Shown here: one piece after another, positions 28,988 to 39,880 of the stretch
Position numbering within the stretch: position 1 is the first letter of the stretch
Layout: each line of letters starts with the position of its first letter
NCBI RefSeq assembly: GCF_013347965.1
Contig: NZ_CP048810.1
Span: 1,426,001 to 1,490,000, forward strand
Length of the DNA stretch: 64,000 nucleotides
Source: Pseudomonas bijieensis
GTDB taxonomy: Bacteria > Pseudomonadota > Gammaproteobacteria > Pseudomonadales > Pseudomonadaceae
Direction: 5' to 3'
Position numbers and translations under genes: made by a program
The notes under the pieces: generated by a model
Databases searched by the model: none
What the model was told of the DNA's origin: nothing
Seen by the model: only the letters and a program-made list of their open reading frames with translations

Positions 28988-29809
28988 ATGACCACGACAC
29001 AGATTCGCCACCCCTTCAATCGCCTGCTATTGACCGGCGCTGCCGGCGGCCTTGGCAAGGTCTTGCGCGAACGCCTCAAGCCTTACGCCCGCCACATTCG
29101 CCTGTCGGACATCGCCAACATGGCCCCGGCCATCGACGAAAGCGAAGAAGTGGTGCCCTGCGACCTGTCGGACAAACAGGCCGTGCACCAGTTGGTGGGA
29201 GGCGTCGACGCCATCCTGCATTTCGGTGGTGTCTCGGTGGAGCGCCCGTTCGAAGAGATCCTCGGCGCCAACATCAGTGGCGTGTTCCACATCTATGAAG
29301 CCGCGCGTAAACACGGCGTCAAGCGGGTGATCTTCGCCAGTTCCAACCACGTCATCGGCTTCTACAAGCAGGACGAGGCCCTCGACGCCCTCTCCCCTCG
29401 CCGCCCGGATGGCTACTACGGCCTGTCCAAGTCCTACGGCGAAGACGTCGCCAGTTTCTACTTCGATCGCTACGGCATCGAGACCGTGAGCATCCGCATC
29501 GGCTCGTCGTTCCCCGAACCGCAGAACCGCCGAATGATGAGCACCTGGCTGAGCTACGACGACCTCACGCAATTGATCGAGTGCTCGCTCTACACCCCGA
29601 ACGTGGGACACACCGTGGTCTACGGCATGTCCGCCAACCGCGACGTCTGGTGGGACAACAGCCAGGCCGCGCACCTGGGCTACCAGCCCAAGGACACTTC
29701 CGAGATTTTCCGCGCCAAGGTCGAAGCGCAGCCAATGCCGGCCGCCGATGACCCGGCCAGGATCTACCAGGGCGGGGCCTTTGTAGCGGCCGGCCCGTTC
29801 GACGACTGA
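28988..29809 (+). CDS. udh: Uronate dehydrogenase
   Basis: A 273-residue short-chain dehydrogenase with NAD motif TGAAGGLG at 16-23 and catalytic Y144-x3-K148 (YYGLSKSYGED). Segments ILHFGGVSVERPFEEI and IRIGSSFPEPQNRRMMSTW are characteristic of Udh. It oxidises D-glucuronate or D-galacturonate to the aldarolactone. The downstream lactonase and TRAP genes support this role. Confidence 0.93.
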   Translation: MTTTQIRHPFNRLLLTGAAGGLGKVLRERLKPYARHIRLSDIANMAPAIDESEEVVPCDLSDKQAVHQLVGGVDAILHFGGVSVERPFEEILGANISGVFHIYEAARKHGVKRVIFASSNHVIGFYKQDEALDALSPRRPDGYYGLSKSYGEDVASFYFDRYGIETVSIRIGSSFPEPQNRRMMSTWLSYDDLTQLIECSLYTPNVGHTVVYGMSANRDVWWDNSQAAHLGYQPKDTSEIFRAKVEAQPMPAADDPARIYQGGAFVAAGPFDD

Positions 29810-29852
29810 TTCGCCTGTTTTTCATGGGATACGAACGCACAAGGGAATCACC

Positions 29853-30758
29853 ATGCAAGCCGAATTGATTGTCGATGCACGCAACGCCGTCGGGGAAAGC
29901 CCAGTGTGGGTGCCCGAGGAAAACGCCCTGTACTGGGTGAATATTCCCAGTGGCGGCCTGCAGTGCTGGAACGCCGGGACCGGCCAACTCAAGGGCTGGG
30001 AAGCCCCGGAAATGCTCGCCTGCCTGGCCCGTCACCAGGACGGTGGCTGGATCGCCGGCATGGAGAGCGGCTTCTTTCGCCTGTACCCCCATGACGACGG
30101 CAGCCTGGACAGTGAACTCTGTGCCAGCGTCGAACACAGCCGCACCGACATGCGCCTCAACGATGGCCGTTGCGACCGCCAGGGCCGCTTCTGGGCCGGC
30201 AGCATGGTGCTGAACATGGGGGCCAACGCCGACGAAGGCCGGATGTACCGTTATGAGGCCGGGCAACGCAGCCCGGTCGAGGCGCAACTGAGCGGCTTCA
30301 TCGTGCCCAATGGCCTGGGCTTCAGCCCGGACGGCCGGACGATGTACCTCTCCGACTCACACCCGCTGGTGCAACAGATCTGGGCCTTCGACTACGACAT
30401 CGACAGCGGCACGCCGTCCAACCGGCGGCTGTTCGTCGACATGCTGCCGTTGGCCGGTCGCCCGGACGGCGCGGCAGTGGACGCCGAGGGTTGCTACTGG
30501 ATCTGCGCCAACGATGCCGGCCTCATCCATCGTTTCACTCCGGATGGCCGGCTGGATCGCTCCCTGTCGGTGCCGGTTAAAAAACCGACGATGTGCGCCT
30601 TTGGCGGCAGTCGCCTGGACACCCTGTTCGTCACTTCGATCCGCCCCGGTGACGACACCGACCCGCAATCCCTGGCCGGCGGCGTGTTCGCCCTAAACCC
30701 CGGCGTCAAGGGCCTGGCTGAACCCGCGTTTGGAGGACTGAAACACTCCGCGAACTGA
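29853..30758 (+). CDS. SMP-30/gluconolactonase family lactonase
   Basis: A 301-residue six-bladed propeller of the SMP-30/LRE family. It shows the metal-site glutamate region VGESPVWVPEENALYWV near residue 15, LNDGRCDRQGRFWAGSM and PNGLGFSPDGRTMYLSDS. It probably opens the aldarolactone made by Udh. It follows udh by 43 bases. Confidence 0.88.
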   Translation: MQAELIVDARNAVGESPVWVPEENALYWVNIPSGGLQCWNAGTGQLKGWEAPEMLACLARHQDGGWIAGMESGFFRLYPHDDGSLDSELCASVEHSRTDMRLNDGRCDRQGRFWAGSMVLNMGANADEGRMYRYEAGQRSPVEAQLSGFIVPNGLGFSPDGRTMYLSDSHPLVQQIWAFDYDIDSGTPSNRRLFVDMLPLAGRPDGAAVDAEGCYWICANDAGLIHRFTPDGRLDRSLSVPVKKPTMCAFGGSRLDTLFVTSIRPGDDTDPQSLAGGVFALNPGVKGLAEPAFGGLKHSAN

Positions 30759-30818
30759 TCTGCACTGCCGCTTCACTGGATGAGCACATAAAAAAAACAA
30801 CAAGACTGGAGATTGACC

Positions 30819-31787
30819 ATGAACTTCAAACGCACGCTTCTGATCGCAGCCCTGCCCCTGGCCTTCCTGGCCCAGGCAGCGCACGCCCTTGAACTCAAGT
30901 TCGCCGACATCCACCCCGCCGGCTACCCCACCGTGGTTGCCGAGGAAAACATGGGCAAGACCCTGACCCAGGAGACCAATGGCGAGCTGAAGTTCAAATA
31001 CTTCCCGGGCGGTGTCCTGGGTTCTGAAAAGGAAGTCATCGAGCAGATGCAGGTCGGCGCGGTACAGCTCTCGCGCGTAAGCCTGGGTATCGTCGGGCCC
31101 GTGGTACCGGACGTGAACGTCTTCAACATGCCGTTCATCTTCCGTGACCATCAGCACATGCGCAACGTCATCGACGGTCCGGTGGGCGATGAGATCCTCG
31201 ACAAAATCACCAATTCCGAATTCGGCCTGGTGGCCCTGGCCTGGATGGACGGCGGCACGCGCAACATCTACACCAAGAAGCCGGTACGCAAGCTCGAAGA
31301 CCTCAAGGGCATGAAAATCCGCGTCCAGGGCAACCCGATGTTCATCGACATGATGAACGCCATGGGCGGTAACGGCATCGCGATGGACACCGGCGAAATC
31401 TTCAGCGCCCTGCAGACCGGCGTGATCGACGGCGCTGAGAACAACCCGCCGACCCTGCTCGAACACAACCACTTCCAGAACGCCAAGTTCTACAGCCTGA
31501 CCGGTCACCTGATCCTGCCAGAGCCGATCGTGATGTCGAAAATCACCTGGGAAAAACTGACCCCGGACCAACAGACGCTGGTCAAGAAAGCCGCGAAGGC
31601 CGCCCAGGCCGAAGAGCGTGTGTTGTGGGACAAGAAGTCCGCTGCCAGCGAAGAAAAACTCAAGGCCGCCGGCGTCGAGTTCATCACGGTCGACAAGAAA
31701 CCCTTCTACGACGCCACCGCACCGGTGCGCGAAAAGTACGGCGCGAAATATGCCGACCTGATCAAGAAAATCGAAGCCGTTCAGTAA
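30819..31787 (+). CDS. TRAP transporter solute-binding protein (DctP type)
   Basis: A 322-residue periplasmic protein with a signal peptide (cleavage probably after AAHA near residue 22) and the DctP fold; GGTRNIYTKKPVRKLEDLKG and KIRVQGNPMFIDM contain the ligand-anchoring arginine region. The ATG at 30819 with GGAG upstream is preferred over an in-frame TTG at 30813. It probably binds hexuronate or aldarate. Confidence 0.92.
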   Translation: MNFKRTLLIAALPLAFLAQAAHALELKFADIHPAGYPTVVAEENMGKTLTQETNGELKFKYFPGGVLGSEKEVIEQMQVGAVQLSRVSLGIVGPVVPDVNVFNMPFIFRDHQHMRNVIDGPVGDEILDKITNSEFGLVALAWMDGGTRNIYTKKPVRKLEDLKGMKIRVQGNPMFIDMMNAMGGNGIAMDTGEIFSALQTGVIDGAENNPPTLLEHNHFQNAKFYSLTGHLILPEPIVMSKITWEKLTPDQQTLVKKAAKAAQAEERVLWDKKSAASEEKLKAAGVEFITVDKKPFYDATAPVREKYGAKYADLIKKIEAVQ

Positions 31788-31861
31788 TCCTCCCGCTCTG
31801 TACCCATGAAAAGGCCCGGCGCGCCTGATGTTCGAGGCGCGCCCGGTTACGGTGGAACCCG

Positions 31862-32389
31862 ATGAAGAATTTGCTGCTGCGTATCAACGATAAGATCTAC
31901 ATGACGTGCATCTGGGTCGCCGGCCTTTCCGTCCTGGCGATTTCCCTGATGATTCCCTGGGGCGTATTCGCCCGCTACGTGCTGGGCACCGGTTCGAGCT
32001 GGCCCGAGCCCACCGCGATCCTGCTGATGATGGTGTTCACCTTCATCGGTGCCGCCGCCAGTTACCGCGCCGGTGCGCACATGGCCGTGGCCATGCTCAC
32101 CGACCGCATGCCGCCGCACCTGAGATCCGCGGCGTCGATTTTTTCCCAGTTGCTCATGGGCCTGATCTGCATCTTCATGACCATTTGGGGCTTCAAGCTG
32201 TGCATGTCCACCTGGAACCAGTTCATGGCCGCCCTGCCCGATCTGCGGGTTGGCGTGACCTATCTGCCCATTCCCGTGGGCGGCTTGCTGACGCTGATTT
32301 TTGTCCTGGAAAAACTCTTGCTCGGTGACCAGAGCAAACGTCGGGTCGTGCAGTTCGACCTGGTCGAAGAAAGTGAAGGTGCCGCTTAA
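31862..32389 (+). CDS. TRAP transporter small membrane subunit (DctQ type)
   Basis: A 175-residue protein with four hydrophobic helices (about 15-37, 50-70, 92-115, 133-153) and the conserved RYVLGTGSSWPEP segment after helix 1. Its stop codon shares one base with the dctM-type start. Confidence 0.92.
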   Translation: MKNLLLRINDKIYMTCIWVAGLSVLAISLMIPWGVFARYVLGTGSSWPEPTAILLMMVFTFIGAAASYRAGAHMAVAMLTDRMPPHLRSAASIFSQLLMGLICIFMTIWGFKLCMSTWNQFMAALPDLRVGVTYLPIPVGGLLTLIFVLEKLLLGDQSKRRVVQFDLVEESEGAA

Positions 32390-33669
32390 TGGACGCTCTG
32401 ATACTGCTGGGCAGTTTTATCGCATTGATCCTGATCGGCATGCCGGTCGCCTACGCGTTGGGCGCCGCCGCCCTGATCGGTGCGTGGTGGATCGACATCC
32501 CGTTCCAGGCCGTGATGATCCAAGTGGCATCCGGGGTGAACAAGTTCTCCTTGCTGGCCATCCCGTTCTTCGTCCTGGCTGGCGCGATCATGGCCGAGGG
32601 CGGCATGTCCCGCCGGCTCGTGGCGTGCGCCGGGGTGCTGGTGGGTTTTGTGCGCGGTGGCCTGTCGCTGGTCAACATCGTCGCCTCGACCTTCTTCGGC
32701 GCGATCTCCGGTTCGTCGGTGGCCGACACCGCCTCGGTGGGTTCGGTGCTGATTCCGGAAATGGAACGCAAGGGCTATCCACGGGACTTCTCCACCGCCG
32801 TGACCGTCAGCGGTTCGGTGCAAGCCCTGCTGACCCCGCCTAGCCATAACTCGGTGCTCTACTCCCTGGCCGCTGGCGGCACGGTTTCGATTGCCTCGCT
32901 GTTCATGGCGGGCATCGTGCCGGGCTTGCTGATGAGCGCGTGCCTGATGGTGCTGTGCCTGATCTTCGCGAAAAAGCGCAACTACCCCAAGGGCGAAGTG
33001 ATCCCGATGCGCCAGGCGCTGAAAATCGTCGGCGAAGCCCTCTGGGGCCTGATGGCGATGGTGATCATCCTCGGCGGCATCCTGTCGGGCATCTTCACCG
33101 CCACCGAATCGGCGGCCATCGCCGTGCTGTGGTCGTTCTTCGTGACCATGTTCATCTACCGCGACTACAAGTGGCGTGAACTGCCGAAGCTGATGCACCG
33201 CACGGTGCGCACCATCTCCATCGTGATGATCCTGATCGGCTTCGCCGCCAGCTTCGGCTACATCATGACGCTGATGCAGATCCCGGCGAAGATCACCACG
33301 ATGTTCCTGACCCTGTCGGACAACCGCTACGTGATCCTGATGTGCATCAACGTGATGTTGCTGCTGTTGGGCACGGTGATGGACATGGCGCCGCTGATCC
33401 TGATCCTGACGCCGATCCTGATGCCGGTGATCCTGGGCATCGGTGTAGACCCGGTGCAGTTCGGCATGATCATGCTGGTGAACCTGGGCATCGGGCTGAT
33501 AACGCCGCCTGTGGGCGCGGTGCTGTTCGTCGGTTCGGCGGTGGGCAAGGTCAGTATCGAAAGCACCGTCAAGGCTTTGCTGCCGTTCTATGCCGTGCTG
33601 TTCCTGGTGCTGATGCTGGTGACTTATGTGCCGGCTCTGTCGCTGTGGTTGCCGCACCTGGTGTTGTAA
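32389..33669 (+). CDS. TRAP transporter large membrane subunit (DctM type)
   Basis: A 426-residue permease of the DctM/SiaM family with about 12 membrane segments. Family motifs are IPFFVLAGAIMAEGGMSRRL, ISGSSVADTASVGSVLIPEM and LTPPSHNSVLY. It begins one base before the end of the DctQ gene and completes a three-part Na+-driven uptake system. Confidence 0.94.
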   Translation: MDALILLGSFIALILIGMPVAYALGAAALIGAWWIDIPFQAVMIQVASGVNKFSLLAIPFFVLAGAIMAEGGMSRRLVACAGVLVGFVRGGLSLVNIVASTFFGAISGSSVADTASVGSVLIPEMERKGYPRDFSTAVTVSGSVQALLTPPSHNSVLYSLAAGGTVSIASLFMAGIVPGLLMSACLMVLCLIFAKKRNYPKGEVIPMRQALKIVGEALWGLMAMVIILGGILSGIFTATESAAIAVLWSFFVTMFIYRDYKWRELPKLMHRTVRTISIVMILIGFAASFGYIMTLMQIPAKITTMFLTLSDNRYVILMCINVMLLLLGTVMDMAPLILILTPILMPVILGIGVDPVQFGMIMLVNLGIGLITPPVGAVLFVGSAVGKVSIESTVKALLPFYAVLFLVLMLVTYVPALSLWLPHLVL

Positions 33670-33691
33670 CCCCAAGGACGAGCAAGCCCCT

Positions 33692-33794
33692 TGTGGCGAG
33701 GGAGCTTGCTCCCGCTGGACTGCGCAGCAGGCCCATCCGGTTTGGACTCGGGCGTCTGCTGCGCAGCCGAGCGGGAGCAAGCTCCCTCGCCACA
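33692..33794. repeat. REP palindrome pair (family 2)
   Basis: Inverted TGTGGCGAGGGAGCTTGCTC arms lie between the TRAP genes and the mutarotase. Confidence 0.88.
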
Positions 33795-33832
33795 AAAGCG
33801 ATCTACCCCCCTCCCGAACAGAAGCGACTACC

Positions 33833-34703
33833 ATGACGCAGCCTCTCCTGTACCTCGAAGACGAACTGACCCGCCTCACCCCTGGCCCCGCACCTGGGCG
33901 CCAGTCTCGTAGAATGGACCTTGCGCAGCACCGGTGCTCCCCTGCTACGCCCTCCCGCGCCGCAAGCGCTGGAAAATGGCTTGCCGGGTAAACTTGGCTG
34001 CTTCCCGTTGATCCCATGGTCAAACCGGATCGCCCAAGGCGGTTTCGACTGCCCCGGCGGCTGGCTGGCACTGGACGCCAACAGCCCCAACGACCCGTTC
34101 CCGATCCATGGCAGTGCCTGGCAACAACCGTGGAAAGTGACCGAGCAGAGTGCCCAGGAAGCCTTGCTGCAACTCGACAGCCAATACCCGTTCGCCTACT
34201 GCGCCAGCCTGCGGATCCGCTTGAGTGGCGGCCAGCTGCAGATCGCAATGCTCGTCACCCACACGGCCAGACAACCCGCATGGCATGGGCTGGGCTTGCA
34301 TCCGTATTTTCCACGTACCGCCCGCACGCGCCTGCAAACCCGCGCGACCGACGTCTGGAAATGCGATGCCAGTAAACTGCCGACAGAGCTGAGCGCCCTT
34401 CCTGCCGAATGGGATTTCCAGCAAGCGCGGGCGCTGCCCGACACGCTGGTGGACAATGGCTTCGGTGGCTGGGACGGCGATTGCCTGATCCAGCAACCGG
34501 ACCTGGGGTATGAACTGCAATGCCGCGCCAGCGGTAGCAAATACTTCCTGCTGTACTGCCCCGTGGGCCTGGATTTCTTCTGCATCGAACCGGTCAGCCA
34601 TCCGGTCAATGCCCATCACCTGCCTGGACGGCCAGGATTGCGCCTGCTGGAGCAAGGGCAATCGGTGGCGCTGGGGTTTTCGATGCAGTGTCGGGAACTG
34701 TAA
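33833..34703 (+). pseudogene. Aldose 1-epimerase / galactose mutarotase-like protein (frameshifted as read)
   Basis: The first codons (MTQPLLYLEDELTRLT) lie in one frame and the rest in the next. Removing one C from CCCC at 33879-33882 gives LTLAPHLGASLVEW and a continuous protein of about 289 residues. The rest shows mutarotase features: IPWSNRI, the histidine in PIHGSAWQQ, and HPVNAHHLPG. As read, translation can begin only internally (from 33921). It probably interconverts sugar anomers for the uronate pathway. Confidence 0.85.
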
Positions 34704-34718
34704 GCGGCACGCTATACC

Positions 34719-34822
34719 GTGGCGAGGGGAGCTTGCTCCCGCTGGCCTGCGCAGCAGGCCCATACGGTCTTGGCCCAGGGCGTCTGCTGCGCAGCCGAGC
34801 GGGAGCAAGCTCCCTCGCCACA
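34719..34822. repeat. REP palindrome pair (family 2)
   Basis: Inverted GTGGCGAGGGGAGCTTGCTC arms lie between the convergent mutarotase and exporter genes. The frameshifted exporter reading runs into it. Confidence 0.88.
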
Positions 34823-34851
34823 AAGGCAAGTGTAATCCTGATTCGTCGTAG

Positions 34852-35653
34852 CTACGCCCGCAGCAGCATGAACACCGCCACCCCCAGGCACACCCCGGCG
34901 AACCCCACTTGCAATGCCCGGGGCCGGGACCTTGGCCGACACTCGCCGCCCGAGCACCATCCCGATGATGCTCGCCGCAATGAACGCCGCCCCAACCCGG
35001 TCGATGCTCACCCCGGCATGAAACGCGCCCAACACGCCAATCAACGAAATCAGGCTGATGACCATCAAGGATGTCGCGACGATCCCGCGCATCTGCACGT
35101 CGGTCAGTTGCTTGAACGCCGGCACGATCAGGAAGCCGCCACCCACCCCAAGCAAGCCCGAGACCATACCCGTCACCGCACCCAATGCCGACAGCGTGGC
35201 AGTGCAGCGAGCGGTCCAGGCCAGGCGCCCGGTCTCGCGGTCGAGCATGCAATTCTTCTGGCCCCAACTGGCGGCGCCGTGATCGCTGGGCCCCGCTTGC
35301 GGCGTTTCCCGGCGCAACATGCGCGCCGCCACCAGCACCATCAACAGGCTGAACAGCATCATCAGGATTTTTTCCGAAAGCTGATGGGCGAAGTAGATGC
35401 CCAGCGGCGAAAACACCGCGCCCAGCAGCGCAATCAGCAGTGCCGCGCGGTAGCGCACCAGGCCATGGCGCAGCCCATCGATGGCACCCACCGCCGCCGC
35501 GCTGCCCACCGCGAACAACGCCACCGGCGCGGCCTGAGTCATGCTCCAGCCCAGGCCCAACACCAACGCCGGCACCGCCAGGATGCCACCGCCCGCCCCC
35601 GTCAGGCCAAGAACCAGGCCCATGACCACGCCAAACAAACTTGCCAGTAACAT
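34852..35653 (-). CDS. TauE/SafE-family (sulfite exporter-like) membrane protein (3' frameshift as read)
   Basis: An integral membrane protein with the two TauE/SafE repeats (GLTGAGGGILAVPALVLGLG near residue 17; GLLGVGGGFLIVPAFKQL near 165) and about eight helices. As read, the frame after VSAKVPAP runs on into REP sequence to 34712. Removing one base in the CCCGGGGCC run at 34917-34925 gives the normal end ALQVGFAGVCLGVAVFMLL and a stop at 34852 (266 aa). It is divergent from the metallo-hydrolase gene, so a role in sulfur-anion export is plausible. Confidence 0.88.
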
Positions 35654-35791
35654 TCAGGATCTCTCAAGCCGCGCACACCTGTTGGCAGGTGCGATCGCAT
35701 TTGCAGGACGCCTTGGCCCTCACTAAGCTGCGGACCATATGTTGTAAACCTCGAGCGTTGCAACCGCTTCTTCCCGTATAGGTTCGCTGTC

Positions 35792-36655
35792 ATGCCCGCG
35801 CAGATCCAGAGCTTTCTCGACCCCGCCTCAAAGACTTACACCTACGTTGTTTTTGAACACGATGGCGGGCAATGCGCGGTGGTCGACCCGGTGCTCGACT
35901 ACGACCCGGCCTCGGGACGCAGCGCCACCACCCAGGCTGACCGGGTGATCGCCTTCGTACGCGAACACCAGTTGACGGTGCAATGGCTGCTGGAAACCCA
36001 CGCCCACGCCGATCACCTGTCCGCCGCGCCGTACCTGCGCCGGGAACTGGGCGGCAAGATCGCCATCGGCCAAGCCATCGGGCAGGTCCAGAGCGTCTTC
36101 AAGACCCTGTTCAACCTCGAAGCGCCATTTGCCGTGGATGGCTCGCAGTTCGATCACCTGTTCGCCGCCGACGAGTCCTTTCTGATCGGCAACCTCAAGG
36201 CCACGGCGCTGCACGTGCCCGGCCACACCCCGGCAGACATGGCGTACCTGATTGACGGCGACGTGATCCTGGTGGGCGATACGCTGTTCATGCCCGACGT
36301 GGGCACCGCCCGCTGCGACTTCCCCGGCGGCAACGCCCATCAGCTCTACGCCTCGATCCGCAAGCTGCTGGCCTTCCCCGCCGGGGTGCGGCTCTACGTG
36401 TGCCACGACTATCCACCGGATGCACGCGAGCCCCAATGCATGAGCACCGTGGGCGAGCAGCGCCAGCACAATATCCATGTCCACGACGGCATCGATGAAG
36501 CCACGTTCGTCGCCATGCGTACCCAGCGCGACAAGACACTGGGCATGCCGACGCTGCTGTTGCCGGCGATCCAGGTGAATGTGCGGGCGGGCCACCTGCC
36601 GCCGGCGGAGGACAATGGCGTGACGTATCTGAAGATTCCGATCAACCAGCTCTAG
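35792..36655 (+). CDS. MBL-fold metallo-hydrolase, persulfide dioxygenase/Blh-like
   Basis: A 287-residue metallo-beta-lactamase-fold protein with THAHADH (metal ligands near residues 70-76), HVPGHTPAD and GDTLF motifs and a YVCHDYPP ligand near residue 208. This set fits ETHE1/Blh-type persulfide dioxygenases. Pairing with a TauE/SafE gene resembles sulfide-detoxification loci. An imperfect inverted repeat (GTTGTAA / TTGCAAC, 35741-35764) just before the gene may be an operator; no BigR-type regulator is present. Confidence 0.85.
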   Translation: MPAQIQSFLDPASKTYTYVVFEHDGGQCAVVDPVLDYDPASGRSATTQADRVIAFVREHQLTVQWLLETHAHADHLSAAPYLRRELGGKIAIGQAIGQVQSVFKTLFNLEAPFAVDGSQFDHLFAADESFLIGNLKATALHVPGHTPADMAYLIDGDVILVGDTLFMPDVGTARCDFPGGNAHQLYASIRKLLAFPAGVRLYVCHDYPPDAREPQCMSTVGEQRQHNIHVHDGIDEATFVAMRTQRDKTLGMPTLLLPAIQVNVRAGHLPPAEDNGVTYLKIPINQL

Positions 36656-36659
36656 ATGC

Positions 36660-36860
36660 TTGGGGGCTGCTGCGCAGCCCAGCGGGAGCAAGCTCCCTCG
36701 CCACAGCGGAGGGTCTGCTTGCAGCGATATTGAATGTGCCGCCGCCATCGCGGGCAAGCCTTGCTCCCACAAGAATCGGCGGCGGTCGCAGTACCCGGCA
36801 ACACCACAAATCCCTGTGGGAGCTGAGCTTGCTCGCGATGGCGGTGGGTCTGCTTGCATC
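36660..36860. repeat. Mosaic of REP remnants
   Basis: A right half of a family-2 unit (GCGGGAGCAAGCTCCCTCGC, about 36680-36705) is followed by degenerate family-1 units (GGGCAAGCCTTGCTCCCACA near 36752-36772 and TGTGGGAGCTGAGCTTGCTC near 36814-36833). They fill the gap between the metallo-hydrolase and bkdR. Confidence 0.75.
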
Positions 36861-36903
36861 ATTGTTGAATGACAGCTAGCTCCCTCAGGGACTGGTCTTT
36901 TGA

Positions 36904-37392
36904 TCAGGTACCCAAGGTCAGCCCATTGGCCGGCAACGGCAACGCTGTCTTGTAGCGCACCTGCTTGAGCGCAAAGCTGGAACGGATATTCGCCACACCC
37001 GGGACCTTGGTCAAAAAGTCCATCATGAACCGCTCCAGCGACTGGATGGTTGGCACCAGCACGCGGATCAGGTAATCCGGATCGCCGGCCATCAGGTAGC
37101 ACTCCATCACTTCCGGTCGATCGGAAATCGCCTCTTCGAAGTGCTGCAACGCCTCTTCCACCTGCTTCTCCAGGCTGACATGGATGAACACGTTGACGTG
37201 CAACCCCAGCAGGTCGGCGTCCAGCAGCGTGACCTGCTCGCGGATCACCCCCAGTTCCTCCATGGCCCGGACGCGGTTGAAGCACGGGGTCGGAGAAAGG
37301 TTGACCGAACGGGCAAGCTCGGCGTTGGTGATGCGGGCATTTTCCTGAAGGCTGTTCAGAATCCCGATGTCGGTGCGATCCAATTTACGCAT
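36904..37392 (-). CDS. bkdR: Lrp/AsnC-family regulator BkdR
   Basis: A 162-residue Lrp-type protein: N-terminal helix-turn-helix (about 1-60, [20 protein letters not shown]) and an effector domain ([14 protein letters not shown]). It is divergent from bkdA1, the arrangement in which BkdR activates the bkd operon in response to branched-chain amino acids. Confidence 0.95.
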   Translation of the reverse strand: MRKLDRTDIGILNSLQENARITNAELARSVNLSPTPCFNRVRAMEELGVIREQVTLLDADLLGLHVNVFIHVSLEKQVEEALQHFEEAISDRPEVMECYLMAGDPDYLIRVLVPTIQSLERFMMDFLTKVPGVANIRSSFALKQVRYKTALPLPANGLTLGT

Positions 37393-37421
37393 GAGACAAA
37401 TAATCCTGTTTTTTATCGTTG

Positions 37422-37531
37422 TGCAGATTTTTTATCTGCAAATGATCTGAACAGCAAGCCAACAGAGAAAAATATTCTTCTGCGTCGAGCCTATGATTGT
37501 TGTAGGACAATTTCCCGTACCCGGGGAAATT
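37422..37531. promoter_or_regulatory. bkdR-bkdA1 divergent control region with two perfect palindromes
   Basis: TGCAGAT-TTTTT-ATCTGCA (37422-37440) lies 29 bases before the bkdR start. AATTTCCC-GTACCCG-GGGAAATT (37509-37531) lies 53 bases before bkdA1. BkdR is known to bind several sites in this intergenic region in P. putida; which of these it uses here is not determined. Confidence 0.5.
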
Positions 37532-37578
37532 CGTCAGCTAGCGCGCCCACTACAAGAAATTCACAAGATCGAGCGTAG

Positions 37579-38820
<1,242 letters not shown>

Positions 38821-38821
38821 C

Positions 38822-39880
38822 ATGAACGATCACAACAACAATATTGCGCTGGACACCGCCATGACCACTACCACCATGACCATGATCCAGGCCCTGCGCT
38901 CGGCCATGGACGTCATGCTCGAGCGAGACGACAACGTCGTGGTGTTCGGCCAGGACGTGGGTTACTTCGGCGGCGTGTTCCGCTGCACCGAAGGCCTGCA
39001 GAACAAGTACGGCACCTCGCGGGTATTCGATGCACCGATCTCTGAGAGCGGCATCGTCGGTGTGGCCGTGGGCATGGGCGCCTACGGACTGCGGCCGGTG
39101 GCCGAGATCCAGTTCGCCGACTACGTCTACCCGGCCTCGGACCAGATCATTTCCGAAGCCGCGCGCCTGCGCTATCGCTCGGCCGGCGAGTTCACCGCGC
39201 CGATGACCCTGCGCATGCCCTGCGGCGGCGGTATCTACGGCGGCCAGACCCACAGCCAGAGCATCGAGGCGATGTTCACCCAGGTCTGTGGCTTGCGCAC
39301 CGTCATGCCTTCGAACCCTTACGATGCCAAGGGCCTGCTGATCGCCTCCATCGAAAACGATGACCCGGTGATCTTCCTCGAACCCAAGCGCCTGTATAAC
39401 GGCCCGTTCGACGGCCACCACGATCGTCCCGTGACACCGTGGTCGAAACACCCCTCGGCACAGGTGCCAGACGGTTACTACACCGTGCCGCTGGACGTGG
39501 CCGCCATCACCCGCCCGGGCAAGGACGTGACGGTTCTCACCTACGGCACCACGGTCTACGTCTCCCAAGTGGCGGCCGAAGAAACCGGCATAGACGCCGA
39601 AGTCATCGACCTGCGCAGCCTCTGGCCGCTGGACCTTGAGACCATCGTCAAATCCGTAAAAAAAACCGGCCGTTGCGTGGTCGTCCACGAAGCCACCCGC
39701 ACCTGCGGCTTCGGCGCCGAGCTGGTGTCGTTGGTACAAGAACATTGCTTCCACCACCTGGAAGCGCCCATCGAGCGTGTCACCGGTTGGGACACCCCCT
39801 ACCCGCATGCGCAGGAGTGGGCGTATTTCCCAGGGCCGTCCCGTGTGGGCGCGGCGTTGAAACGGGTCATGGAGGTCTGA
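38822..39880 (+). CDS. bkdA2: Branched-chain 2-oxoacid dehydrogenase E1 beta subunit
   Basis: A 352-residue transketolase-like subunit (MIQALRSAMDVMLERDDNVV, FGQDVGYFGGVFRCTEGL, EIQFADYVYPASDQI). It pairs with BkdA1 in the E1 heterotetramer. The ATG at 38822 is taken, but an internal start near 38861 is possible. It abuts bkdB without a gap. Confidence 0.96.
   Translation: MNDHNNNIALDTAMTTTTMTMIQALRSAMDVMLERDDNVVVFGQDVGYFGGVFRCTEGLQNKYGTSRVFDAPISESGIVGVAVGMGAYGLRPVAEIQFADYVYPASDQIISEAARLRYRSAGEFTAPMTLRMPCGGGIYGGQTHSQSIEAMFTQVCGLRTVMPSNPYDAKGLLIASIENDDPVIFLEPKRLYNGPFDGHHDRPVTPWSKHPSAQVPDGYYTVPLDVAAITRPGKDVTVLTYGTTVYVSQVAAEETGIDAEVIDLRSLWPLDLETIVKSVKKTGRCVVVHEATRTCGFGAELVSLVQEHCFHHLEAPIERVTGWDTPYPHAQEWAYFPGPSRVGAALKRVMEV

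Noticed and set aside
32386..34248. 620-codon minus-strand frame over the TRAP permease and mutarotase
   Set aside because: Opposite-strand artefact rich in His/Gln, running through a REP pair.
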